Origin: Chloroflexota bacterium
GTDB taxonomy: Bacteria > Chloroflexota > Anaerolineae > Anaerolineales > Villigracilaceae
Assembly (NCBI GenBank): GCA_016213105.1
Contig: JACRBN010000001.1
Coordinates: forward strand, 124,001-188,000
Length of the DNA stretch: 64,000 bases
Reading direction: 5' to 3'
Shown: piece by piece, positions 1 to 9,200 of the stretch
Numbering within the stretch: the first letter of the stretch is position 1
Layout: each line of letters opens with the position of its first letter
Made by a program: the position numbers and the translations under genes
Notes under the pieces: generated by a model
Databases searched by the model: none
The model's input: only the letters and a program-made list of their open reading frames with translations
What the model was told of the DNA's origin: nothing

Positions 1-408
1 GACACATGCGGCGAAGGCTACGCCCATCTGAACACGGAGGAGCAGGCCATGGTGCGCGGCGCCCTGGTGGGATCGGTCAACGCCACCTGCGAAAATTGCC
101 CGCTGGGCCTCGATCTGAGCCAGGCGGACTTTTCGGTGACCGTCTTCGCCCATACCCTGCTGGCCAACTGCGAACAGGCCGGGCGCATCGTGCGCAACTT
201 TACGGGCAAAGCCCCGGGCGTCACCGTCTCCTATGAAGATATGTGGAAATTTACCCTGGTCAATTACAACGCCGGGCCAGGCTGTCTGGGGGATGCCATC
301 GAGGGCGCAAAGGGCCAGAGCAAGGCGCTGACCTGGGAAAACGTTTCGGCCTACCTGCCGGGCGTATGCACAGGGGCCATCGATTACGTCAACGACATCA
401 GCCAATAA
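1..408 (+). CDS. C-terminal part of a possible lytic transglycosylase-like protein (5' end outside window)
   Basis: The reading frame is open from base 1, so only the last 135 residues are seen. Near the end the protein contains NYNAGPGCL, which resembles the AYNAGPG motif of SLT-type lytic transglycosylases that cleave peptidoglycan. Several cysteines (CENC, GPGC, PGVC) suggest an exported, disulphide-bonded protein, but the signal peptide would lie outside the window. The gene ends just before a strong terminator, so it is the last gene of its transcript. The family call rests on one motif and could be wrong; it is otherwise a hypothetical protein. Confidence 0.5.
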   Translation, partial: DTCGEGYAHLNTEEQAMVRGALVGSVNATCENCPLGLDLSQADFSVTVFAHTLLANCEQAGRIVRNFTGKAPGVTVSYEDMWKFTLVNYNAGPGCLGDAIEGAKGQSKALTWENVSAYLPGVCTGAIDYVNDISQ

Positions 409-423
409 CCCACCAACACCTGC

Positions 424-454
424 GGAGATGAGCAACCCTCATCTCCTTTTTGTT
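424..454 (+). terminator. Rho-independent terminator
   Basis: A perfect 9-bp stem (GGAGATGAG, 424-432, with its complement at 438-446) and a 5-nt loop are followed by five T. It closes the partial gene upstream. Confidence 0.9.
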
Positions 455-662
455 ATACGCAATAAAAGACTGTCACAGGTAAACCAGTCGGCGCCAGTTA
501 CTTCCAGTGTTTTTTATCACCCAGGGTGGAGCGGGAAATTCCACAGGCGGCTTTCCTTGGATGTATTAGCCCAATCAATCATTTCAAATAACTGATGATT
601 ATCACTGGCAAAATCCATGCTTAGAACTTATGCTCAGAGAGAAACTTTATCAACAGTGCTTA

Positions 663-723
663 TATAATACCCACGGGTGAAAATTGCGTTTTCCTCCCTC
701 TAAAAGAGCGCAATTTTCACCCG
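663..723 (+). promoter_or_regulatory. Putative promoter with 15-bp inverted repeat before the LysR gene
   Basis: A TATAAT -10 box lies at 663-668, with no good -35 box. Just downstream is a perfect 15-bp inverted repeat: CGGGTGAAAATTGCG at 674-688 and its complement at 709-723, separated by 20 nt. It ends 26 nt before the LysR start. It could be an autoregulatory operator, since LysR proteins bind dyads, or a 5' UTR hairpin. The rest of 455-749 shows no gene. Confidence 0.55.
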
Positions 724-749
724 AGTGCGGTGTAGTCCAGGAGAAAACC

Positions 750-1700
750 ATGCTCGAGCTGTCCACATTGCGCGTCTTCCTCGCGGCCGCGGAGGAAAAG
801 AATTTCAGCCAGGCCGCCAGGCGGTTGCATTTGTCCCAATCGGCGGTCAGCCAGAATATCCAGACCCTCGAACAGGCCTATGGCGTTGACCTCTTCCTGC
901 GGCGTGGACGTTCCGTGGCCTTGAGTGAGGCGGGCGAGGCCATCCTGCCGATGGTGCGCGGCGTGCTCCGCTCTGCGCGGTTGCTCGAGGACACCCTGCA
1001 AAACATCAACGCGATCGATGTCGGGGGCGAACTGCTTATCGGTTGTTCCACCTCAGCGGGGAAGTACCTCATGCCTGCCCTGCTCTCCATGTTCCAACTG
1101 GAATACCCGGCCGTGCATCCGCGCGTCAAGATCATGTCGCGGGATGGCATCTTTGAGCGGCTGCTTCAACAAGTCATCCCAATGGGCGCATCCAGCAAAC
1201 TGTTCGAACACCGTGAAATCGATTGCCAGCCCCTGTTCGAAGACCGCATTATCCTGATCGTCCCCGATGACCACCCCTGGGTAAAATTCGGCCGCGCCAC
1301 TCCTGACGATCTCCTCGACCAGAAGCTGATCCTGCGCGAGGAACTCTCCGGCACCTGTGAAACCGTCATGCAGGGACTCAGGGCCTACGGCATCACCCCG
1401 GATATGCTCAACGTGGCCATGGAACTCGGCAATCCCGAGGCCATCGAAATGGCCGTGGAGCGCGGCGTGGGCATCGCCTTTGTCTCGGAGATGGTGGCCG
1501 CGCGCGGCCTGGCCCTGGGGCGGATCAGGAAAGTGGAGGTGGATGGACTCGACCTGCATCGCACGGTGTACATCTCGCGGCACGTCAATTATCCCTTCAC
1601 CCGCGCCCAGGCGCTGTTTTGGGATTTTGCCCAGGCGCAGCGCGGCAAATTGAATACGGAAATATGGGACAGCCTTTTGAATTTTGCCACTCCCGCATAA
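750..1700 (+). CDS. LysR-family transcriptional regulator
   Basis: This is a 316-residue protein of normal LysR length. Residues 1-60 form the winged helix-turn-helix (LSTLRVFLAAAEEKNFSQAARRL, then LSQSAVSQNIQTLE). Residues 90-300 match the periplasmic-binding-like effector domain. I chose the ATG at 750 because it gives the canonical LysR N-terminus and has AGGAG at 739-743; an in-frame upstream ATG at 684 lies inside the inverted repeat and adds 22 atypical residues. The neighbour on the same strand, 72 bp downstream, is a membrane Fe-S oxidoreductase that it may control. The effector cannot be told from sequence. Confidence 0.9.
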   Translation: MLELSTLRVFLAAAEEKNFSQAARRLHLSQSAVSQNIQTLEQAYGVDLFLRRGRSVALSEAGEAILPMVRGVLRSARLLEDTLQNINAIDVGGELLIGCSTSAGKYLMPALLSMFQLEYPAVHPRVKIMSRDGIFERLLQQVIPMGASSKLFEHREIDCQPLFEDRIILIVPDDHPWVKFGRATPDDLLDQKLILREELSGTCETVMQGLRAYGITPDMLNVAMELGNPEAIEMAVERGVGIAFVSEMVAARGLALGRIRKVEVDGLDLHRTVYISRHVNYPFTRAQALFWDFAQAQRGKLNTEIWDSLLNFATPA

Positions 1701-1772
1701 AGGTGTGCTAAACTAAATCACATTGCGAAACCCATCCTCTCCCGACAGGGAGAGGAATGTTATGGAGGTGTC

Positions 1773-3758
1773 ATGCTCACCCTTGTTGAAAAGATCCTCT
1801 TTGTGCTGGCGGTCATTGCTTCGCTGTATGCCACCTGGCGCGGCGTGGAACGCATCATCAAAAACATCGGCAGCGGCCAGGGCAAGGTGAACTGGGCCGT
1901 GATACAGAAACGGATTGGAGCGCTCATTGTCAAGGTGGGCCTGTTCCAACCCGTTTTTCGTTTCAGGCTGGGGCCAAGTATTTTGCACGCGCTCATCGGC
2001 TGGGGGTTTCTTTCGTTTCTTTTGATCAACCTCGCGGATCTGATCTACGCCTACACAGATTTCAAACTCCTGGAGCACCTGGGCTGGTTCGGGAATGTCT
2101 ACCGCCTGCTGGCAGACATTGCCAACGTGGCGATCATCGCGGGCATCCTGGCGATGGCGGTGCGCCGCTTCGTCCTGCGGCCTGCGACCCTATCCACGCG
2201 TGAGACGACGCTGCTGCACCCCAAGGCGCGCTTCGGAATCCTGCGCGACTCGGCCATCGTGGCGGGCTTCATCTTCATCCACAACGCGATGCGCTTCCTG
2301 GGAGAATCCTTCGGGGTGGCCTTGGCGGGACACGCCGACCCGTGGCAGCCGGCCATTTCAACGGTGGCAGGCTGGTGGTCGGGGGTGAGTTCGGGGGCGC
2401 TTGTCGCGGGGGAGCATATCGCGTTCTGGCTGTCCATCGGCGCAGTGGTGGCCTTCCTCCCGTATTTCCCGTACAGCAAGCACATCCACCTGTTCTTTGC
2501 GCCGATCAATTTTGCGCTGAAGCCCGAACGAAAATCCATCGGCGAGTTGAGTTACATCAATCTCGACGACCAGAGCATCGAGCAGTTCGGCGCGGCGAAG
2601 ATGAAAGACCTCGGCTGGGAGCAGATCATGGACAGCTACGCCTGCATCATGTGCTTCCGCTGCCAGGAGGTTTGCCCCGAGTACAACACGGGCAAGCTGC
2701 TTTCGCCTGCCGCGCTGGAAATCAACAAACGCTATCATCTGAACGGCGGCGGCGCGACAGACGTGGAACTCAAAACGCTCATCTCGGACGAGGCGGTCTG
2801 GGCCTGCACCTCCTGCGGCGCCTGCGTGGACATTTGCCCCGTGGGCAATGAGCCGATGCGCGACATCCTCGACATCCGCCGCAACCTGTCGATGATGGAA
2901 AGCGAATTCCCGAAGCAGTTGGAGACGGCTTTCAAGGGCATGGAACGCAACTCGAATCCGTGGAACGTGAGCCAGGCCGACCGTATGAAGTGGGCGCAGG
3001 GTCTCACCGTCCCGACCATCGAGCAGAATCCCGAGCCTGAGATTCTGTGGTGGGTGGGCTGCGCTCCCGCCACTGACGCGCGCGCCCAGAAGACCGCGCA
3101 GGCCTTTGCCAAGATCCTGAACACGGCAGGCGTGAACTATGCCGTGCTGGGCAGGAATGAATCCTGCACAGGCGACTCGGCGCGGCGCGCGGGACGCGAG
3201 GACATCTTCTTTGGGCTGGCGACGCAGAATGTGGAAATTTTGAACGATGTCGCACCGAAACGCATCGTCACCACCTGTCCGCATTGTCTGCATACCCTCA
3301 AAAACGAGTATCCCGCCTTTGGCGGAAATTACGAAGTCATCCATCACACGCAGTTCATCAATGAACTGGTGGGCGCGGGGAAGATTCAAATGGAAGTGAC
3401 CAAGGATGATTTGAAAGTCACATTCCACGATCCGTGCTATTTGGGGCGGCACAACAAGATCGTGGATGCGCCGCGTGACGCGTTAAAATCCGCTGGGGCG
3501 CTGACCATCGAGATGCCACGCCACGCGGAAAAATCCTTCTGCTGCGGCGCGGGCGGTGCGCAGATGTGGAAGGAGGAGGAGGCAGGCACGGCGCGCGTCA
3601 ATGAGGCACGCTTTGCTGAGGCCAAGTCGACTGGCGCGGAGACGGTGGCTGTCGGCTGCCCCTTCTGCCTGACGATGATGACCGACGCCTCCAAAGCGGA
3701 CGGCGGCGGCATCCAGGTCAGGGATGTGGCGGAGATTGTAGCGGAGAGATTGAAGTAA
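1773..3758 (+). CDS. Membrane-bound (Fe-S) oxidoreductase, HdrD/FadF type
   Basis: This 661-residue fusion starts with about 270 residues carrying several membrane helices, resembling the NarI/HdrE cytochrome b-like part. Two [4Fe-4S] motifs follow: CIMCFRCQEVCP near residue 290 and CTSCGACVDICPVG near 345. The C-terminal half has two cysteine-rich CCG-type segments (CPHCLHT near 505, CYLGRHN, CCGAGGAQMW near 590). This order is that of Bacillus FadF and related proteins, thought to pass electrons from electron-transfer flavoproteins or other donors to the quinone pool. No etf or acyl-CoA dehydrogenase gene is adjacent, so the donor is unknown. GGAGGTG at 1764-1770 supports the start. Confidence 0.85.
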   Translation: MLTLVEKILFVLAVIASLYATWRGVERIIKNIGSGQGKVNWAVIQKRIGALIVKVGLFQPVFRFRLGPSILHALIGWGFLSFLLINLADLIYAYTDFKLLEHLGWFGNVYRLLADIANVAIIAGILAMAVRRFVLRPATLSTRETTLLHPKARFGILRDSAIVAGFIFIHNAMRFLGESFGVALAGHADPWQPAISTVAGWWSGVSSGALVAGEHIAFWLSIGAVVAFLPYFPYSKHIHLFFAPINFALKPERKSIGELSYINLDDQSIEQFGAAKMKDLGWEQIMDSYACIMCFRCQEVCPEYNTGKLLSPAALEINKRYHLNGGGATDVELKTLISDEAVWACTSCGACVDICPVGNEPMRDILDIRRNLSMMESEFPKQLETAFKGMERNSNPWNVSQADRMKWAQGLTVPTIEQNPEPEILWWVGCAPATDARAQKTAQAFAKILNTAGVNYAVLGRNESCTGDSARRAGREDIFFGLATQNVEILNDVAPKRIVTTCPHCLHTLKNEYPAFGGNYEVIHHTQFINELVGAGKIQMEVTKDDLKVTFHDPCYLGRHNKIVDAPRDALKSAGALTIEMPRHAEKSFCCGAGGAQMWKEEEAGTARVNEARFAEAKSTGAETVAVGCPFCLTMMTDASKADGGGIQVRDVAEIVAERLK

Positions 3759-3878
3759 TCAACAATTGCGTTTACATGAGGGGCGTCCCGCGGGTTGACA
3801 TAGGGTCGAATCCACCCTGTTGACCCTGCGGCCCCCCCCTACCAAAGGGTCTGATGACCAAAGTACTAGCAAACGGCA

Positions 3879-3907
3879 TTGACAAAACATATCCCACATG
3901 CAATAAT
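3879..3907 (+). promoter_or_regulatory. Sigma-70-type promoter for the serine protease gene
   Basis: TTGACA at 3879-3884, a 17-bp spacer and AATAAT at 3902-3907 form a near-consensus promoter. Transcription would begin near 3914, giving a leader of about 200 nt before the ATG at 4111. The 3759-3878 stretch shows no gene, only an imperfect GGGT/ACCC hairpin around 3794-3828. Confidence 0.7.
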
Positions 3908-3958
3908 GACTTTGACGATTTATACATGAGGAAAAGATTTTAGCGACCCTGGATAAAT

Positions 3959-3996
3959 ACAGGCTATGAGTTCAAAATCTTGCCTGTGTTTTTTTT
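3959..3996 (+). terminator. Terminator-like hairpin inside the protease 5' leader
   Basis: ACAGGC (3959-3964) can pair with GCCTGT (3982-3987), followed by G and eight T. It lies between the promoter at 3879 and the gene start at 4111, so it could act as an attenuator. The stem is only 6 bp with a 17-nt loop, so this is tentative. Confidence 0.4.
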
Positions 3997-4110
3997 ATGA
4001 GGGATAATTTTTAGATAGACGAAGTTGAAAGGAGGCACCTGTAAAAATTCTTCCTTCTTAGTTTGAGTCCGTACCGGCCAATTCAATTTCGTTTCACGAG
4101 GAGATTTAAA

Positions 4111-5244
4111 ATGAAAATTTCGAAGTTCGTATTCTTGGTCATGGTGCTCATGCTCCTGGCGATGACACTGGCCCCGGCTGGAACAGCCAAGGCAGCCATT
4201 CAGCCGCAGACCGATGAAAAAGCGGTGACCTCGCTGGATGTCACCGCAGTTCAGCAGAAATCCGCCCTGAAGTTCTGGACTCGCGACGCCATCTCCAAGG
4301 CCATGCCCATGGAAATGCCCGTCGACACCTCGGCTGACACGGCCCCGATCATCAGCAATGAGCCGGAAGCCGCCGTGGCGCCCGAATTCGCGCTGCCCGG
4401 AGCGGCCGCCCCGGATGCGGATCGCGTCGCCCAGAAAGCCTTCGCTGCCGACTGGAAATTGAGCCAGACCAATGCTGCGGCTCCCGCGGAAATCGCCGGC
4501 GAGCCAGCTGGCTCGTCTGGTATCTACACCAGCTACAACATCAACGGTTGGGCTGCTGCGCAGACCGCCTTCCCCCACAGGTGGGTTGGCCGTCTCAGCT
4601 TCAGCACGGTCAGCGGCACCAGCTACTGCTCCGCCACCGCCATCAGCGGGAACAACTTTGTGACGGCTGCGCACTGCGTCTACGACACCACCAACAATCG
4701 TTGGTATTCGAACTGGGTCTTCACCCCGGCCTACCGCGCCGGCTCCGCGCCTTACGGTTCCTTTGCGGCCACCACCTGCACGATCCTGACCGCCTGGATG
4801 AATCTGAGCGGTAGTTTCAGCATCAACGGCTGGTCGAAATATGATGTGGCTGTCTGCACCGTGGGCACAAACGGCGCCAACCAGACCCTGAACACCGCTG
4901 TCGGTTGGGCTGGACGCAGTTGGAACGCCGGTTACATCCGCCATTACTTCGACATGGGCTATCCGTGGCAAGACACCAACGGCAACCCGCTGCCGAGCGC
5001 CGGCCTGTACCTGCGCACCTGCGCCTCCGAAAGCTTCCAGCAGACCACCGACACCCGCGGCACGGGCTGCAATCTCGGACCCGGCATCAGCGGCGGCCCG
5101 TGGCTGACCGGCTATGCCCAGACCCAGGTGAGTGGTTGGGTGGATGGCGTCAACTCCGGCTACTACGTTGGCACGCCCAACATGTACGGTCCGCGCTTTA
5201 CCAGCAACAACATCGTGCCGCTCTGCAGCGCGCGCGGCTGCTAG
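4111..5244 (+). CDS. Secreted trypsin-like serine protease (S1 family)
   Basis: A 377-residue protein with an N-terminal signal peptide (hydrophobic stretch, cleavage likely after GTAKA). A propeptide-like region runs to about residue 135. The chymotrypsin-fold triad is visible: His188 in TAAHC, Asp245 in KYDVAV, and Ser327 in GISGGPW. Several cysteines suggest disulphides. The ATG at 4111 has GAGGAG at 4097-4102; an upstream TTG at 4063 would add 16 residues before the signal peptide and is unlikely. The gene is monocistronic, with its own promoter and terminator. It is probably an exported endopeptidase; the substrate is unknown. Confidence 0.88.
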   Translation: MKISKFVFLVMVLMLLAMTLAPAGTAKAAIQPQTDEKAVTSLDVTAVQQKSALKFWTRDAISKAMPMEMPVDTSADTAPIISNEPEAAVAPEFALPGAAAPDADRVAQKAFAADWKLSQTNAAAPAEIAGEPAGSSGIYTSYNINGWAAAQTAFPHRWVGRLSFSTVSGTSYCSATAISGNNFVTAAHCVYDTTNNRWYSNWVFTPAYRAGSAPYGSFAATTCTILTAWMNLSGSFSINGWSKYDVAVCTVGTNGANQTLNTAVGWAGRSWNAGYIRHYFDMGYPWQDTNGNPLPSAGLYLRTCASESFQQTTDTRGTGCNLGPGISGGPWLTGYAQTQVSGWVDGVNSGYYVGTPNMYGPRFTSNNIVPLCSARGC

Positions 5245-5280
5245 CCATTTACGACAGTACGATCTCCCGTACGTGATTAA

Positions 5281-5315
5281 AAAAGGTGGAGGCCGCATGG
5301 CCTCCACCTTTTTTT
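5281..5315 (+). terminator. Rho-independent terminator of the protease gene
   Basis: A perfect 14-bp stem (5281-5294 with 5299-5312), GCAT loop and a seven-T run. Confidence 0.93.
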
Positions 5316-5400
5316 AGTGGACGGGGGAACAAATAGGTAAACACCTGCGTCATCGCATTAAAAGACCCGCGTTCCCTCATCCAGAAAAGGAGATGCAGAG

Positions 5401-6072
5401 ATGCTTGCAAAATGGTTTTTGTTTACATTCATGATCGCAATCCTGGCGGCTGCCACCGCATGTGCGCCCTCATTAACTGGGGAGGAGGTTATCTCCATGC
5501 AAAACAACAATGAAGCCACCGTCGAGATGGTCCCAGTGCCTGAAAATCCCTCCAATGAGGTGGGCAGCAGCGCCCCATTTGCGGCGGAAGGGGAATCATC
5601 CGTCCCTGAACAGCTTGACGATCAGCAAGCGTCAGGCGTAAGTCTTGTGTACACGGATGATACATACAAATTTGCGGTGGAATACCCGTCTGATTTCACA
5701 TTTTTCGCGCAACCCGCCGATCAACTCACCGGCCTGATTCCACAACCGTTGGCGGCATTCCGCTTCACGAACCCGCAGGCCGCCGCAAGCGACATCGCTG
5801 AACTCGAACCGGCCGACCTCGAGATACGGGTGTACGATGCGATGAATGCGGTCTCACTGGAGCACTGGCTGGACACCACCCGCCTGGGCGGGGAGGGAGC
5901 CACCACCAAGGCATTTGAAACCTCGCATGTTTCAGGCCTGAGGGTCTGCGCCGCCACCATGATCTTCCCCGCATGCAGTTACCTCGTGATCGGCGCTGAC
6001 CGCATCTACCAGCTCATCCCGGTCAATCTGGCAGGTGAAGAGATGGTCAAATCCTTCATGCTCATCCCCTAA
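5401..6072 (+). CDS. Putative lipoprotein of unknown function
   Basis: A 223-residue protein whose N-terminus (MLAKWFLFTFMIAILAAATAC) ends in a lipobox-like AATAC, so it is probably acylated at Cys21 and exposed outside the membrane. Residues 22-80 are low-complexity and acidic. Residues 80-223 resemble a small alpha/beta domain of the PsbP-like type (YTDDTYKFAVEYPSDFTFF), with a single CAATMIFPAC segment near the end. AAGGAGA just upstream supports the start. The function is not recognised. Confidence 0.7.
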   Translation: MLAKWFLFTFMIAILAAATACAPSLTGEEVISMQNNNEATVEMVPVPENPSNEVGSSAPFAAEGESSVPEQLDDQQASGVSLVYTDDTYKFAVEYPSDFTFFAQPADQLTGLIPQPLAAFRFTNPQAAASDIAELEPADLEIRVYDAMNAVSLEHWLDTTRLGGEGATTKAFETSHVSGLRVCAATMIFPACSYLVIGADRIYQLIPVNLAGEEMVKSFMLIP

Positions 6073-6104
6073 GTTGATTGCATTCGGAATGACTGGACAT
6101 CCCG

Positions 6105-6140
6105 GGCCGCCATGCGCCCCCAAATTCGCGCATGGTGGCC
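6105..6140 (+). terminator. Hairpin between the lipoprotein and kinase genes (possible terminator)
   Basis: A 13-bp stem with one mismatch pairs 6105-6117 with 6128-6140 and is followed by a T-rich stretch. It probably ends the lipoprotein transcript. It includes the ATG at 6112, which argues against that ATG as the kinase start. Confidence 0.55.
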
Positions 6141-6234
6141 TTGCGTTTTCGTTTGTCATGAAAGTAGCATACTCCAACGGGGAAAGAGTAGAGTAAAATT
6201 CCTTGAAAGGCTCATCCACCCAATCGATAACCCC

Positions 6235-9200
6235 ATGCAGCGGACAAATACGCTCCTCACTCGCATTCTCCAAATCACCGTGACCGTCTACCAAGCGGTG
6301 ACCATTGCGGCCTTCATGATGGCTATTTTGTTTGCCATCCAATGGCTCAACATTCCCTTCATTGGCATTCTCGTCGAACCCACGCTGGTGGTGAACGGGG
6401 CAACTCCCACCGGCGCGGAACCCTGGAACATGTATGAACAGGGGGTGCGGGCGGGAGATCAAATCGTCGCAGTGAAGAATACACCCGTGCGGAGCGCACG
6501 GGAGATCATGGACCTGTTGAGCACGAATTTCGGCGGCGAGAATGTTCCGGTCACCGTGCGCAAATCGGACGGAACCATCGTGGAGTTGACCGTCCAATTG
6601 GCTGCTTTTCCCAGCGCGGACGTGGTAGCCTATCTCATCATCCCCGTTATCATCGGATTTTTCTTCCTTATTATCAGTTTGTGGACATTTGGTCTGCGCC
6701 GCACGGAAATGGCGGGACGCTCCTTCGGCCTGTTTGCCTCCTCGCTATCGATCGTCACCACCTCATTTTTCGACTTATACACCACGCATTTGCTCGCATA
6801 CCTGTGGACCGCCGCCGCCGCAATTGCGGGAGGCGCGCTGATCGACCTGGCACTGTCCTTCCCGCGCGAGATGCGGTTGGTGGTCGGACGCCCATACCTG
6901 CGCTGGATCGGCATGTACGTTGCGGCGGGCTTGTTTCTGTACGCCTACCCTACGATCTTCGACCTGGGACATCCCACGGCATATTTTCTGCCATGGCGCT
7001 ACATTTACCTGTTCGTGGGCGTGGCTGTGCTCATCTTCCTGGGGATGAATATTTTCCACCGGTTTACGGCTCCATCCCCCGTTATTCGCGCGCAAACGCA
7101 CACCATCCTGATCGGGACGATGGCCGGGCTGGGCCCGATCACACTCTGGCTGGTGACAACCCCGCTCCACCTGTTCGAGTTCTCGCCCTATTTCTTCCTG
7201 CCCATTATTTTCTTCCCGGCCTCCATCGGCTACACCATCCTGCGTTTCCGCTTCCTGCGCACGGATGAGTGGGTGCGCAGCGGCCTGGTGTACGGCGTCC
7301 TGACCGGCATCGTGGTGATCGCCTACGGTGTCATCGCCAGCGCCATGAGCATGCTTATCACCGAATCCATGCCGTGGAGTAACATCTGGGTGGGCGTCTT
7401 CGTCTTCCTCGTGGTGCTCATGCTGGAACCACTCCGCAACCGCCTGCGCAACCTGGTGGATACGACATTCTTCCGCGGCCAGCGTGTTTATGCCGAGCAA
7501 ATTTCCCAGTTCAGTCACGAACTGACCACGGCCCTCGACCTCAACAAGATTGCGATCAGCCTGCGCGAGCAGATCAATACCGTCTTCGCTCCCGAACTGT
7601 TCCACATTTACACGTATGACAAGACCAACGACCAGTTCACCACCCTGCCCGGTGAAGATGGCCGCGCCACCAGCGACATCACCTTCGGGGTGAACAGTCC
7701 GCTCGCGCGTTACTTTGCCAGGGAACACCTGCCCCTCTACCTGGATGGCACCACCCTCCCACCCTCGCTCGAACCGGAGAAATCCCGCCTGGCCCTGCTG
7801 AATGCGCGTCTGTTCCTGGCCCTGCCCGGCAAAGGGGATCTTCCCACCGGCTGGCTTGCGTTGGGAGCGCGCCGCTCCGGCCAACCATACACCCCACAGG
7901 ACCTGACTTTCCTCGAAAACATCAGCGACCAGGCATCGATCGGCATCGAACGCGTCCAGACCGTGGCCGACCTCGAACGCCGCATCCTCGAAACAGATGC
8001 ACTGGTGCGCGTTTCGCAGGGCGTGAACATCACCCTGACCTTCGATGATGTGCTCGAACTGATCTACACCCAGACTTCGCAGATTATTCCCATCACGCAC
8101 CTGCATATCACCTTGTACAACAAGGAAAACAACTTCTATTACTATGGCTTTTGCGTGGAGGACAATGAACGCCTCCAGGACCGTGAAAACCTGCCGCTGC
8201 CCGCCAACAGCGGCCTCGCACCCGAGATTGTGCGCAAGGGCCGTCCGATCCTGACCCAGGACTATATTCGCGAGTGCCAGACGCGCAATTTGACCCCCTC
8301 CTTTGACGGCGTATATGCCTGGGTTGGTGTGCCGCTCAACGCCGCTGCGGAAACCATCGGCGTGTTGAGCGTCGGGAACCGCGACACCGGCATCACCTAC
8401 ACCCAAAGCCAGTCGCAACTCCTGCAAGCCATTGCCGACCAGACCGCAGGCGCAATCGTCAAGGCGCGCCTGCTTCAGGAAACCCAGCAACGCGCCCACC
8501 AACTCTCCACGCTGAATGAGATCACGCGTCAACTCACCGGGACTCTGGAGCTCGAGCCCCTGCTGCAAAGCATGCTTGAAAGCGCCGTGTCCATCCTGAA
8601 CAGCGAGGCAGGCGGCCTCTTCCTGGTGGATGAACAGACCGGTGAATTAATCTTCAAGGTCACTGTTGGCCCGGTGGCCGCCAACCTGGTGGGCCAGCGG
8701 CTTCCGCCTGGCAGCGGCATCGTGGGACACGTCGTACAAACCCGCCAGCCTATCATCGAAAACTCAGCCCAGCAATCCCCCATCCGCTTCGACACCGATC
8801 AGCAGACAGGCTTCGTCAGCCGCTCGATCCTGGCGGTGCCCCTGCAAGCCAAGGGACGGGTCATCGGCGTGGTCGAGGTTGTCAACCGCCGCGACGGCCT
8901 GCCCTTCGTGGAAGAGGATCAGAACCTGTTGACCGCATTCGCAGGCCAGGCCTCGGTGGCCATGGAAAACGCCCGCCTGTATACCCTGACCGACCTGGAA
9001 CTCGCCAACCGCGTGGAGGAACTCCAGGTGATGCAGCGCATCGACCGTGAGTTGAACGCCAGCCTCGAAACCGACCGGGCCATGCGCATCACACTCGATT
9101 GGGCCTTGCGCCAATCCCATGCGGAAGCCGGCCTGATCGGGATGCTCGAAGAAGGCAAACTGTCCATCATGGCCGAACAGGGCTATGAGGAACGCCCCAC

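Noticed and set aside
3780-3840. tRNA T-arm-like GGTCGAATCC
   Set aside because: No acceptor stem, D-arm or anticodon arm can be formed around it.
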